From DATCVR01 sp036566745 (GTDB lineage Bacteria > Actinomycetota > Actinomycetes > Jiangellales > Jiangellaceae), in contig DATCVR010000043.1 in NCBI GenBank assembly GCA_036566745.1, forward strand, positions 1 to 27,894: 27,894 bases of DNA, given 5' to 3'. The notes below the pieces were generated by a model. That model did not search any database and had not been told where the DNA came from. It worked only from the letters and a program-made list of their open reading frames with translations. Each line of letters starts with the position of its first letter. Positions within the stretch are counted from its first letter, which is position 1. The position numbers and the translations under genes are program-made. Of the stretch, positions 19,505 to 27,111 are shown piece by piece.

Positions 19505-20481
19505 CGGGTCGTCTCCTCGGGGGTGCCGTGCTGCTCGAGCTCGGCGTCGGTCATGAGGTCGTGGGGCGGAAGGCCGGTGCGCAGGGCGTCGCGCACGTCG
19601 GCGGCGGCCTTGCGGTATGTCGCGGCACGCTCGTGTTGCTGAAGCTGGACCGGTGTCGGCTTGTCGACGAAGAGCTCGTCGCCGAACTCCGGGCCGGTCT
19701 TCGCCATCTGCTCCCAGCGTTCGGCGAGGTCGGCGAACAGGGCGCGGATCTTTCGCTCTTCGGTCAGCGGGATCAGCGGCCACTCGCCGTCAATGACTGC
19801 GTGGGGGTCGGTCTTGCGTAGGTGCGCCTGGAACTCGGCTGCCTGCTGACGCGCCCACCAGGCCTGCCACACGAACAGCTGCTCGGCGGAGACTTGGAGC
19901 TGCGGGAACTTCTCGCCGATGGCGACCGCGACCTGGACGGCGGCGAGCGCGTCGGCGTCCGCGGTGTGTGCGGCGGCCAGGGTGACGCCGTAGTGGACGG
20001 CGAGCGCCTCGAGCTTGCGGGAGCCCGGCCGGAACTTGTCGGCCTGCTTGTCGAGGATGTACGGGTCGATGACCGGTCCGGGCGGGGTGTCGCCGCCGAG
20101 CCGCTCCCAGAGGGTGCGCAGCCCGTAGCGGCGCAACTCTCGGTCGAGGACGGTGAAGTCGTAGCGGCCGTTCATGGCGACGACGGGGATGCCGGTGGAC
20201 AGTGTCGAGGCGAGGACGTCGGCGATCTCGTCGGCGACCTGGGCGGCGGGCCGTCCGTTGGCGCGGGCCTGCTCGGTGGTGACGCCGTGCACCTTCGTGG
20301 CCTCGGCGGGGATGCGGATGCCGGGGTTGGCCATCCATAGGCGGGCGCGGTCCTGGAGCGTGTCGAGGCTGTCGCCGGGCTTCCAGTCGACGGCCGCGGC
20401 GGTGACGATCCGCGCGGTTTCGACGTTGACGCCGGTCGTCTCGAGGTCGAAGCCCAGCAGGGGTTCGGTGTGCCAGCTCAC
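19501..20481 (-). CDS. DEDDh 3'-5' exonuclease (DnaQ-like)
   Basis: A 326-aa protein. Its catalytic residues are D12 and E14 in FDLETTG, D108 in NGRYDF and H172-x4-D177 in AHTADADA, so all four acidic residues and the histidine of the DEDDh type are present in the first 180 residues. The C-terminal 140 residues (QLFVWQAWWARQQAAEFQAH, then charged helices and a coiled part) are an extension. Such enzymes degrade DNA or RNA from the 3' end and often occur as proofreading or recombination functions. The GTG overlaps the upstream stop. Its neighbours (RecT-like protein and the 172-aa protein) suggest a role in recombination. Confidence 0.9.
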   Translation of the reverse strand: MSWHTEPLLGFDLETTGVNVETARIVTAAAVDWKPGDSLDTLQDRARLWMANPGIRIPAEATKVHGVTTEQARANGRPAAQVADEIADVLASTLSTGIPVVAMNGRYDFTVLDRELRRYGLRTLWERLGGDTPPGPVIDPYILDKQADKFRPGSRKLEALAVHYGVTLAAAHTADADALAAVQVAVAIGEKFPQLQVSAEQLFVWQAWWARQQAAEFQAHLRKTDPHAVIDGEWPLIPLTEERKIRALFADLAERWEQMAKTGPEFGDELFVDKPTPVQLQQHERAATYRKAAADVRDALRTGLPPHDLMTDAELEQHGTPEETTR

Positions 20482-20996
20482 GACGCCTCACCGGCCTCGA
20501 TCTGCAGGAGGTTGAGGTGGGCGAGCTGGCCGGTCCGCCAGGCTTCCGCGATGGCCTCCTTGCCGCCGGTGGACGGGCGGACGGAGTGGGTGAGCGCGCG
20601 GGTGGCCCTGACCTCGACGCCAGGCACGTCATGAAGTTCGCCGGTCTCGGTGTCGACGACGCGGGCGACACCGGCCGCGGTCATCTGGGCGAGGAGCGTG
20701 GTGCGGTAGGCGGGCCGGACTTCAGTGACGAGGCGTGTGGTGACCTCGTCGGGTGCGATACCGCGGACGAAATCGCGGAAGGCGTCGTCGTCGATGACGA
20801 CGGCGGCCGGCTTGGCGTCGGAGCGGCTGATGGTGGCGACCTTGGTGCCGTCCGGGAGTGATGCGGTGACCTTGGAGATGCCGTTGGCGACGAGCTGCTC
20901 CTGCATAGCGTTCTTCACCTCCTTCAGGCGGTCGTTGACGGTGTCGGAGAGGGCCTTCAGGGCGGCCTCCTCAAGGGCGAGCTGTGCGAGATCCAT
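20478..20996 (-). CDS. Hypothetical phage recombination-block protein (172 aa)
   Basis: The ATG follows GGAG at five bases. It starts with a long helix (LALEEAALKALSDTVNDRLK, EVKNAMQEQLVANGI), followed by a beta part (TASLPDGTKVATISRSDAKP) and a conserved-looking TTRLVTEVRPAYRTTLLAQM. A protein of this kind next to exonuclease and RecT-like genes recurs in actinophages. The helix could be compared with Gam-like nuclease inhibitors, but I see no direct support for that. It starts the operon 20996-16538. Confidence 0.72.
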   Translation of the reverse strand: MDLAQLALEEAALKALSDTVNDRLKEVKNAMQEQLVANGISKVTASLPDGTKVATISRSDAKPAAVVIDDDAFRDFVRGIAPDEVTTRLVTEVRPAYRTTLLAQMTAAGVARVVDTETGELHDVPGVEVRATRALTHSVRPSTGGKEAIAEAWRTGQLAHLNLLQIEAGEAS

Positions 20997-21023
20997 TGGG
21001 GCTCCGTGGTTTCCTGGTGGGGT

Positions 21024-21052
21024 GGGCCGCCCCGATAGCCGCGGGGCGGCCC
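21024..21052 (-). terminator. Terminator after the RecT-like gene
   Basis: A perfect 10-bp stem GGGCCGCCCC/GGGGCGGCCC with a nine-base loop, 14 bases after the stop at 21066. Confidence 0.85.
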
Positions 21053-21065
21053 GTTGTGTGTGCGG

Positions 21066-22142
21066 TTATGCGGCGGGGCGGATCTGGGTAGCGAGGGTGC
21101 GGATCGCCTGCGGGGTGGCCTTCTCGATAGGCATGCCGAGGGCCATGCGGGCGCCGTTCTCGAAGTCCTCCAGGCGGGCGGCCTCGGCGGCTTCGCGGAG
21201 CTCGTCGACGGCGGCGGCGTGCTCGTCCTCGGGGCTGCCGACGACGGTGACGTCGACCGGCTCGCCGCTGGACTGCTCCCGTGGCTTGGCCGCGTCCGCC
21301 TCCGCCTCCTCCTTGGCGACACCGACCTTGGCGATCTGGGCCAGGTACTCGGGGACGGCGCCGTCGTCCTTGGCCTCGTCGTAGATCTTGCGGACGTCGG
21401 CCGCGGTGGCTGCCTCGCTGGCCTCGTGCAGGTAGTCGCGGCCTTCGACTGCGGCCTGCGGAGCCGGGGTCGGGGTCGGGGTCGTCCACTGGTCGGTCTG
21501 GCCAGGCTCGACGCGGCGCAGCTGCTGCACCTCGGCCTCAAGTGGGATGCCGGCGTCGTCGACGCGAGCGCCGAGTTCCTCAGCTGTGTAGATCGCGCCG
21601 TGCAGAACCTCGGGGCAGGCGGAGCGAACGCACTCGGAGATGGCACGGGCCCGCAGCATGGCCCGGGGGTACTTCTCCCAGTTCTGCTTCTCGCCCTTCT
21701 GGCTCCGGGAGTAGGGGCGGTTGTTGCGGAGCTCGCAAAGCCCGGCGGTCACCGCGTCGTCGTAGGTCCAGGTGATGACGTTCTCGAACTCGGGGTCATC
21801 CGACCGCCAGATGCTGACGGTGCAGCTGCCAGGCTCCTGCCTGATGCGGACCTTGTGTCCGGCCTCACGGGTGCGGGAGAGCATCAGGTCGGCGGACTGG
21901 GTGGGCTTGCCCTTGATGACGTGGATGGTGGTGATGGTGGTGACCACGTCGAGGCCGAGGGCGCGGCCGTACTCCATGGCCCACAGGACGGAGCTGGCGT
22001 TGTTGCGGTACTCCTGCGGGAGGAGTGAGGCGCCGGCCAAGGCCTCGGAGAACCGCCAGGCTTCCTGGGGGCTCATGTGGGCGAGCGACAGGGCGCCCCC
22101 CGGGCGCTGCTGGGGTTCGGCTTTGACGAGTTCGGTGCTCAC
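21066..22142 (-). CDS. recT: RecT-family single-strand annealing protein
   Basis: A 358-aa protein. Residues ~25-215 resemble phage RecT-type proteins: FSEALAGASLLPQEYRNNAS, LWAMEYGRALGLDVVTTITT, IHVIKGKPTQSADLMLSRTR, then NWEKYPRAMLRARAISECVR and VLHGAIYTAEELG. The C-terminal 140 residues are a low-complexity linker and helices (DYLHEASEAATAADVRKIYD). RecT proteins anneal DNA strands and usually work with an exonuclease; the DEDDh exonuclease lies 585 bases away, so both could act together. The GTG follows GGAG at nine bases. It lies between two terminators, so it is probably a single-gene transcript. Confidence 0.72.
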   Translation of the reverse strand: MSTELVKAEPQQRPGGALSLAHMSPQEAWRFSEALAGASLLPQEYRNNASSVLWAMEYGRALGLDVVTTITTIHVIKGKPTQSADLMLSRTREAGHKVRIRQEPGSCTVSIWRSDDPEFENVITWTYDDAVTAGLCELRNNRPYSRSQKGEKQNWEKYPRAMLRARAISECVRSACPEVLHGAIYTAEELGARVDDAGIPLEAEVQQLRRVEPGQTDQWTTPTPTPAPQAAVEGRDYLHEASEAATAADVRKIYDEAKDDGAVPEYLAQIAKVGVAKEEAEADAAKPREQSSGEPVDVTVVGSPEDEHAAAVDELREAAEAARLEDFENGARMALGMPIEKATPQAIRTLATQIRPAA

Positions 22143-22203
22143 TAGTGATGCTCCTGTTCGCTGTTGAGCTGGGTGTTCTGCGCGAAATGGGTGTGCGGGG
22201 TGG

Positions 22204-22243
22204 GAGCGGCCGACCCGCCTGGGGGTGGGCGGGCCGGCCGCTC
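22204..22243 (-). terminator. Terminator after dnaN
   Basis: An outer stem GAGCGGCC/GGCCGCTC and an inner CCCGCC/GGCGGG around a GT-rich loop, 55 bases after the dnaN stop. Confidence 0.7.
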
Positions 22244-22297
22244 TCGGGAAGCCGCGGCGCAAGGGGGGTGCGCCAGACGGCTGGCTGTGGGGTTTGG

Positions 22298-23407
22298 CTA
22301 CTTGAGGCGGACGGGCATGCACACAGCCCGGTAGGTGGCGTCGTCGACCGGCTCGATCAGCACGGGCTTGCTGGGCGCGTACAGCCAGATCCGCGCCGCC
22401 CCCTCGATGGGGGCCATCAGCGAGGCTAGGTAGTGCGGGTTGAAGGCGATGGTGAAGTCGTCGACGTCGCTGTCGGCTTCGACCTCGCTGCTGCCGCGCT
22501 GGCCTCCGCCACCCCCCTGCACCGTGGCCTTGCCGGCGCTGAACACCACACGGATCGGGTTCTTCTCCTCGATGACCAGTGCGGCCCGCTTCGCTGCGGC
22601 CACCAGTTCGGCAGCGTCAACCAGCGCCGAGCCTGCCGCGGCCTCCGGCTTGGGAAAGAAGCCGCTGATGTCGGGAAACTTTCCAACGATCGTGCGGCTG
22701 GTCACCGAAAGGCTGTCGGTGGAGAGGGATGCCACCGATCCGTCCGCATCGGCGAACCCGATGCGCACGGCATGCCCAGCGGTCTGCTTGACGGTGGCCG
22801 CGAAATCGGCTGCCGGGATGAGAAGTTCGCCGGCCCTGTCGCTGCCGGGCTGCCACGGAATGGTGCGGCGCACGATGCGGTACCGGTCCGAGGCGGACAC
22901 TACGAGCTGGTCTCCGTCGGCGAGGACGTGCACACCGGCGAAGCCGATGAGGCTGCCAGCGGCCTCGGCCATGGGCAGGGTGCACTGCGCGGCGTGCCCG
23001 ACTGCGGCGGCCAGAAGGTCGCCGTCGACGGTGCCTGCAACGCCGGGCGGTTCCGGGAGCGCCGGGTAGTCGGCCACATCCATTGTCGGCAGGGCGAATG
23101 TGGTGCCCGGCGCGGACACGGTCACCTCGTGCTCGTCGGCGACCACATCCACCAGCCCGGCCGGGAAGGTTGCGGACACGTCGGCCAGGAGCCGGCCGGA
23201 TACCAGGGCCCGGCCGGGTTCGAGCGTCTCGGCATCTAGGGCGGCGCGGGTGCCGGTCTCGTAGTCGAACCCGGACAGGGTGACCGTGTCCGCGGTGGCT
23301 TCGATGAGGAGTCCGGAGAGGATGGGTGCGAGCGGGTTGTTGGGGAGCCGACGGTGGGCGCCGCGTGCGGCTTCCGCCAACTGCTTTTGGTCGATGCGGA
23401 GTTTCAT
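22298..23407 (-). CDS. dnaN: DNA polymerase III sliding clamp (beta subunit), element-encoded
   Basis: A 369-aa clamp of normal length with three repeated folds (about 1-120, 121-245, 246-369). Signature parts are LAPILSGLLIEATADTVTLS in the first domain, VSASDRYRIVRRTIPW in the second, the IEEKNPIRVVF strand in the third and the C-terminal YRAVCMPVRLK typical of the protein-binding groove. It forms a ring on DNA that tethers polymerase. The host should have its own dnaN, so this is a second clamp for the element. The ATG overlaps the stop of the 42-aa clamp-motif peptide gene. There is no polymerase gene in the window. Confidence 0.93.
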   Translation of the reverse strand: MKLRIDQKQLAEAARGAHRRLPNNPLAPILSGLLIEATADTVTLSGFDYETGTRAALDAETLEPGRALVSGRLLADVSATFPAGLVDVVADEHEVTVSAPGTTFALPTMDVADYPALPEPPGVAGTVDGDLLAAAVGHAAQCTLPMAEAAGSLIGFAGVHVLADGDQLVVSASDRYRIVRRTIPWQPGSDRAGELLIPAADFAATVKQTAGHAVRIGFADADGSVASLSTDSLSVTSRTIVGKFPDISGFFPKPEAAAGSALVDAAELVAAAKRAALVIEEKNPIRVVFSAGKATVQGGGGGQRGSSEVEADSDVDDFTIAFNPHYLASLMAPIEGAARIWLYAPSKPVLIEPVDDATYRAVCMPVRLK

Positions 23408-23532
23408 GCCGCCTCCGCCTCGGGCTCGTCGACGGTGTCCTCGTCGGTGACCGTCTCGTCATCGCGGGGCTCCGGCTGCGCGAAGCCCTCCGTCTTCAGG
23501 GCGGACAGGGGGAACAGGTTGATCTGCTGCAT
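23404..23532 (-). CDS. 42-aa peptide with N-terminal clamp-binding motif
   Basis: A tiny gene: ATG at 23532, preceded by AGGAG with eight bases spacing, and a TGA overlapping the dnaN ATG (ATGA, 23404-23407). The N-terminus is MQQINLFPLSALK, containing QINLF, a full match to the bacterial clamp-binding pentapeptide QL(S/D)LF and close to the QLNLF of UmuC. The rest is acidic and likely disordered (EPRDDETVTDEDTVDEPEAE). I infer that it binds the hydrophobic groove of a sliding clamp, either the element's own or the host's. A peptide without any other domain would act as competitor or adaptor. The close coupling to dnaN supports this. Confidence 0.72.
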   Translation of the reverse strand: MQQINLFPLSALKTEGFAQPEPRDDETVTDEDTVDEPEAEAA

Positions 23533-23550
23533 GGCGTGTCTCCTGGCGGG

Positions 23551-24204
23551 TCAGGCGGCGGTGGCCGCAGAGGTGGGGGTGGCCGCCTGCTCGGCGGGGA
23601 CGTCGTCCATGGCGCGGATCAGCTCGCAGCCGGTGCACTCGCAGCGCGGTCCGGTCTGGCGGTGGCCGTGTCCGGCATGCAGCCGCCGACCCTCCGCCAT
23701 GACGACCTCGCGGAGCCGCCGGATCTCGGCGTTGAGCTTCTCGACGAGCTGCACGCCCGGGTCCTTCGCTGCGTCCTCCAGGCTCTGGCGGTCGCCGACC
23801 ATGCCGGACAGCAGCCACTTCGCCCGGTCGGCCGCCGCCTTCAGATCCCGCACCTGCTGCAGGGGCGCCTTGCCGTCCTGCGGCAGCTCGGATGCCCGGT
23901 GCACCACCTCGTTGATGGGGCGGGCGGAGTCGCGCAGGATCGCCTGCAGGTAGAGGCCGGCGCGGGCCACCGCATCGCCCTGGGCGGAGCTGCGGGCCGC
24001 GGTGTACACGGACCGGTCGTGCTTCACCTGGTCCTGCAGCAGGGAGCTGTAGTTGTTCTCGTGGCGGCGGGACTCGGCCCAGGCCTGGTCAATCTGACGG
24101 AGTAGGAGCTCCGCGTCGGTCAGACCGGTGACGTCCTCGCCGAACTTTGCGGCCTCGGCGCGGATCGCTGCGACTCGGTCGGCAGCGGTTGTTGTGGTGG
24201 TCAC
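23551..24204 (-). CDS. Hypothetical helical protein with C-terminal Cys cluster (217 aa)
   Basis: The GTG start follows GGAGGG at five bases. Mostly alpha-helical and charged: RVAAIRAEAAKFGEDVTGLT, LLRQIDQAWAESRRHENNYS, AVARAGLYLQAILRDSARPI, LVEKLNAEIRRLREVVMAEG, and a C-terminal GPRCECTGCELI cluster (CxCxxC) near residue 185 which could bind a metal. A coiled coil is likely in the second half. No family is recognised. It ends 18 bases before the clamp-motif peptide and is probably in its operon. Confidence 0.7.
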   Translation of the reverse strand: MTTTTTAADRVAAIRAEAAKFGEDVTGLTDAELLLRQIDQAWAESRRHENNYSSLLQDQVKHDRSVYTAARSSAQGDAVARAGLYLQAILRDSARPINEVVHRASELPQDGKAPLQQVRDLKAAADRAKWLLSGMVGDRQSLEDAAKDPGVQLVEKLNAEIRRLREVVMAEGRRLHAGHGHRQTGPRCECTGCELIRAMDDVPAEQAATPTSAATAA

Positions 24205-24236
24205 GGGATCCCTCCATGGGATGCTGGTGTCGGGAC

Positions 24237-24261
24237 CCCCGTCGGCTCGACCCCGACGGGG
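24237..24261 (-). terminator. Terminator upstream of the clamp operon
   Basis: CCCCGTCGG pairs with CCGACGGGG around CTCGACC, between the leftward gene ending at 24314 and the one starting at 24204. On the + strand it is followed by TTTCTT. Confidence 0.65.
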
Positions 24262-24313
24262 TTTCTTCGTGGTCGCCGCCTCGCCGGCCGGTGGCATCCG
24301 GCGCGGCGGCAGT

Positions 24314-24829
24314 TCAGGCGGCCGGTTCGACCGGGGTGATGACCGGCACGGGCACGGTGTCGTCCTCGCGCGCCAGCGGCGGCACGGGGGTGGTGGAGGC
24401 CATCGGTGAGGCGCCGAGCCGGACCGGGGTGCCGGTTTCGAAGCGGTCCGCGGGCGGCGCCTGGGGTCCGGCCGGGGGCAGGGTGCTGACGGAGCACACG
24501 TTGGCTTTGAACTGGCGGAGCGCCACCAGTTCCACCGTCTGCTCGTCGAGCTCCTTCTCCAGCGCCGTGGCCCGCATCTCGGCTTCGATGCAGCGGCTGG
24601 CCCTGATGTCGATGTCGGCGCGGATGTCCTTGGCCTTGGTGAGCTGTTCGCGCAGGCTGTTGATGGTGAGGGCCTGCTCGTCGATGCGGGCTTCCAGGTG
24701 GGTGGCCTGCTCGGCGCGCGGCGCCAGCTGTCGGGCGCGGCGGGTGAGTTCGCCGAGCTTGCGGTGCAACTCCAGGCAGGTCATGCCGCGGTGGGTTACG
24801 ACGCTGCGGGCGGTGGTCATGGCGCTCAC
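24314..24829 (-). CDS. Coiled-coil protein (171 aa)
   Basis: Residues ~20-105 form a long coiled coil (LELHRKLGELTRRARQLAPR, LEARIDEQALTINSLREQLT, CIEAEMRATALEKELDEQTV), followed by a Pro-rich tail. GTG at 24829 overlaps the upstream stop (GTGA); an ATG three codons on (24820) is possible. Function unknown; such proteins can form scaffolds or tether DNA-bound complexes. Confidence 0.68.
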   Translation of the reverse strand: MSAMTTARSVVTHRGMTCLELHRKLGELTRRARQLAPRAEQATHLEARIDEQALTINSLREQLTKAKDIRADIDIRASRCIEAEMRATALEKELDEQTVELVALRQFKANVCSVSTLPPAGPQAPPADRFETGTPVRLGASPMASTTPVPPLAREDDTVPVPVITPVEPAA

Positions 24830-25059
24830 TTCGGCTCCTTGCGGGTGTATCCGATGGCGTCGAGCAACTCGAGGACGTCGGCGCGGGCGGCCGGGTCGCG
24901 GGCGATGAGGCGGCCGGCGAGCTTGGGGTCGGTGTCGTCGAACTCGGTGGGGTGTTCGGCGCCGATCCGGTCGGCGCAGTGCACGGCCAGCGCGCGGAGC
25001 TTCACGCGGTCGACCGTGACGGCGCCGAGGTTGCGCAGCTCCAAGTCCCGGCCGCCCAT
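24826..25059 (-). CDS. Small hypothetical protein (77 aa)
   Basis: The ATG shares one base with the previous stop (TGATG at 25057-25061). It begins GGRDLELRNLGAVTVDRVKL, then a helix (ALAVHCADRIGAEHPTEFDD) and ends with DVLELLDAIGYTRKEPK. No family is recognised. Its stop overlaps the coiled-coil gene's start. Confidence 0.65.
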   Translation of the reverse strand: MGGRDLELRNLGAVTVDRVKLRALAVHCADRIGAEHPTEFDDTDPKLAGRLIARDPAARADVLELLDAIGYTRKEPK

Positions 25060-25268
25060 CAGGCGTCCAGTCCGGTGCGGTCGATGTATCCGGCGGCCTT
25101 GCTGTCGGCGAAGTTCTTGGCGGTGACGAGCGACGCGTGGACGTTGCGGGCTTCGTCGAGCTGCCGGAGCTGGGCGGCGATCACCGGGCGGGCCCGCAGG
25201 ATGTACAGGCGCAGCAACGCGTTGAACAGGCCCGCGGTCGGCGACAAGCGCGCCGTCGGGGTGGTCAC
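25059..25268 (-). CDS. Small hypothetical protein (69 aa)
   Basis: GTG overlaps the previous stop (GTGA, 25265-25268). The N-terminal region is hydrophobic and helical (LFNALLRLYILRARPVIAAQ), followed by a charged helix (LDEARNVHASLVTAKNFADS). It might associate with membrane or protein partner, but this is not evident. Unknown function. Confidence 0.62.
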   Translation of the reverse strand: MTTPTARLSPTAGLFNALLRLYILRARPVIAAQLRQLDEARNVHASLVTAKNFADSKAAGYIDRTGLDA

Positions 25269-25507
25269 GCCGCCTCCAGAACTCGCCGGTACATGGCGGC
25301 GGTGGTGCGCTCCCTGTCGGCGACAACCGGGCCGTGCTGGACGTACACGTCCGCGAGCGGCAGCAGGCCAGCACCGTTGGCGTCGATGCGCAGCATCAGC
25401 GGCTGACCCGACTCGTTGTGCTCGCACGTCCACAGCCAGCGGGAGCCGTCGAGAGCCGTCTGCGCGCGGTCCAGGTCGATGACGGTGCCGTCAAGGTCGG
25501 TGGTCAT
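25265..25507 (-). CDS. Small hypothetical protein (80 aa)
   Basis: GTG (25510) and ATG (25507) are consecutive codons; the ATG is better spaced from GAGG and overlaps the upstream stop as TGATG, so I take it. The protein is mixed alpha-beta: TVIDLDRAQTALDGSRWLWT, CEHNESGQPLMLRIDANGAG, LPLADVYVQHGPVVADRERT. No family is recognised. Confidence 0.65.
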   Translation of the reverse strand: MTTDLDGTVIDLDRAQTALDGSRWLWTCEHNESGQPLMLRIDANGAGLLPLADVYVQHGPVVADRERTTAAMYRRVLEAA

Positions 25508-25758
25508 CACGCCACCTCGGGGAGGCCGCGCAGCATGTTCTGCCGCTGCGTCCAGGCGGCGAGCTCGGCGACGACCTCCTGCAGTTGGGCGATCGCCTCC
25601 GGGCTGGCGTTGGTGACGCTGATCGCGACGGCTTCGGTGCCGTCTCCGATGACGAGGAGGGCGGTCGGCTTGCCGTCGATGCCGCGCCCGTAGGTGGCGG
25701 CGACGGGCCCGTCGTTGAGGTCGAGACGGATCGGGCCGTACAGCTGGGCACGGTTCAC
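25507..25758 (-). CDS. Small hypothetical protein (83 aa)
   Basis: The GTG at 25758 follows AAGGAGGG at seven bases. The same frame is open to a GTG at 25857 that overlaps the upstream stop (GTGA), giving 116 aa, but that start lacks a good ribosome site. The protein is beta-rich at first (AQLYGPIRLDLNDGPVAATY, ALLVIGDGTEAVAISVTNAS) and helical at the end (IAQLQEVVAELAAWTQRQNM). Unknown function. Confidence 0.65.
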   Translation of the reverse strand: MNRAQLYGPIRLDLNDGPVAATYGRGIDGKPTALLVIGDGTEAVAISVTNASPEAIAQLQEVVAELAAWTQRQNMLRGLPEVA

Positions 25759-25853
25759 GGCTGGCCCTCCTTGGGCGTGGTCGGGGTGGGGGCGAGTACG
25801 GACGACATCCGCGGACACACGGCAGGCCGGGACATCCCAGAGCGGGGCGGGGA

Positions 25854-26261
25854 TCACGACGTCACCTGCCGCTGCTCGCCGGGGTGGGTCTGGTTGCGGA
25901 CGGGCTTCCACGGCGGCTTGCCGGTCCCCGGGCACGGCTTGGACCAGCGAAAGGTGCGGGACCCCACGTAGTCGCGGCCACTCCAGTGGTGGCGACCCAT
26001 CAGTCCGTCTGCGGTCATGGCCCGGTCCTGCATGCAGTGCTTGCACCAGCCGCGCGGCCGGACAGGCTCAGGGACGGCCGGGTAGACGATGCGGTAGGTC
26101 GGGTGGTCGGCCGCGATGCGCTTCTCACCGTCGACACGGAAGGCGAGGTACGGGCCGCGAGTCCCGACGATCGTGGCGGGCTGGCCGTCGTACTCGATGC
26201 GCATGCCGTGCCGGGCAGGCACGTCGTAGGTGCGGCGGACCCACTCCATCGAGCTGCTCAC
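25854..26261 (-). CDS. Hypothetical protein (135 aa)
   Basis: GTG overlaps the previous stop (GTGA). A small beta-rich module comes first (ARHGMRIEYDGQPATIVGTR, PYLAFRVDGEKRIAADHPTY), followed by GWCKHCMQDRAMTADGLMGR with a CxxC pair and a basic, aromatic C-terminus (FRWSKPCPGTGKPPWKPV). The first part reads like the short KOW/SH3-like modules seen in actinophage proteins. Function unknown. Confidence 0.68.
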   Translation of the reverse strand: MSSSMEWVRRTYDVPARHGMRIEYDGQPATIVGTRGPYLAFRVDGEKRIAADHPTYRIVYPAVPEPVRPRGWCKHCMQDRAMTADGLMGRHHWSGRDYVGSRTFRWSKPCPGTGKPPWKPVRNQTHPGEQRQVTS

Positions 26262-26860
26262 GCCGCCACCACCTTCCGGGCCGCGGCGTATAGGTCGACG
26301 CCGTGACGGATCGCGTGGCAGCAGTGCAGGAAGCCCGGCGTGTAGTCGCAGAACTTCCACTCCCACGTCTCGCCGAAGGTCCAGCCCTCGTACCGGAAGT
26401 CCTCCAGCTCCTTGCGGGCTCCTGCCTCGTGGCTGATGTCGCCCCACTCGAAGATGTCGCGGGTGACCTCGGCGCCGATTCCGCGAGGGGCGTCACCGCT
26501 ACGGATCGCTTCGACGACGTGCTGCTTGACTTGCTGTTCGAAGAGGTCGGGGTTGTATCCCTCGATCTCGTCGCGTCCAGCGCGGACCTTCTCCGACCAG
26601 TAGCCGGGGTTGATCTCGCCACTGAAGGCGGTCTTCCGGAACAGGTCGAACATGTCCGGGGTGGCGTCGATGTCGAAGTGGAACGTCCAGCCCGCCTTGA
26701 CGACGAGGTTGTACGGCCACGTGATCAGCTCGAACGGGTAGCGACCGAACGGTGAGTCCGCGTTGCCCTCGAAGCGCAGGTGCCGGTACAGACCGTCCTC
26801 GTGCAGCACGCTCACCGTGTGACCGGCGAAACGGGCCGCGATCTCCGGGTACTCGCTCAT
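26258..26860 (-). CDS. Hypothetical phage protein (200 aa)
   Basis: The ATG overlaps the previous stop (ATGA, 26857-26860). The sequence has a normal globular composition with many aromatics: SVLHEDGLYRHLRFEGNADS, PFELITWPYNLVVKAGWTFH, FDIDATPDMFDLFRKTAFSG, and a C-terminal CDYTPGFLHCCHAIRHGVDL. No catalytic motif is certain; the C and H residues near the end (CDY, CCH, RHG) might bind metal. It is probably conserved in actinophages, since it is a well-formed protein. Confidence 0.7.
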   Translation of the reverse strand: MSEYPEIAARFAGHTVSVLHEDGLYRHLRFEGNADSPFGRYPFELITWPYNLVVKAGWTFHFDIDATPDMFDLFRKTAFSGEINPGYWSEKVRAGRDEIEGYNPDLFEQQVKQHVVEAIRSGDAPRGIGAEVTRDIFEWGDISHEAGARKELEDFRYEGWTFGETWEWKFCDYTPGFLHCCHAIRHGVDLYAAARKVVAA

Positions 26861-27111
26861 CGCTTCTCCTGCGGGTGGCGGTAGGTGGGCTGGGCGGCGA
26901 GAGCGGCAGCCCACGCGGGGAAGTCGGCGTCGACCGAGACGGGCGCGTCCGGGTGGGTCACCAGGTAGCCGTCCAGGCGGTAAGCGAGCTGGTCCGACGG
27001 GGACTTCGTGCGAACACAGGCCGCATCGAGGGTGGCCACGGCGGTGATCTGCGCCTCCACCACCGGCAGTTGGACGTCCACGGCGGCGATGGGGAGGATC
27101 GGGGCGGTCAT
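26857..27111 (-). CDS. Small hypothetical protein (84 aa)
   Basis: ATG overlaps the upstream stop (ATGA). It starts with a hydrophobic beta-rich part (ILPIAAVDVQLPVVEAQITA), then DQLAYRLDGYLVTHPDAPVS and a short helix (FPAWAAALAAQPTYRHPQEK). Not recognised. The N-terminal segment is not a typical signal peptide. Confidence 0.65.
   Translation of the reverse strand: MTAPILPIAAVDVQLPVVEAQITAVATLDAACVRTKSPSDQLAYRLDGYLVTHPDAPVSVDADFPAWAAALAAQPTYRHPQEKR

Noticed and set aside
20478..20996. Gam-like nuclease inhibitor
   Set aside because: Only the long N-terminal helix is suggestive; the rest of the protein does not support it, so I left it unnamed.
22433..23239. A 268-codon open frame opposite dnaN
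   Set aside because: Composition is that of antisense DNA of a GC-rich gene; dnaN on the minus strand is complete.
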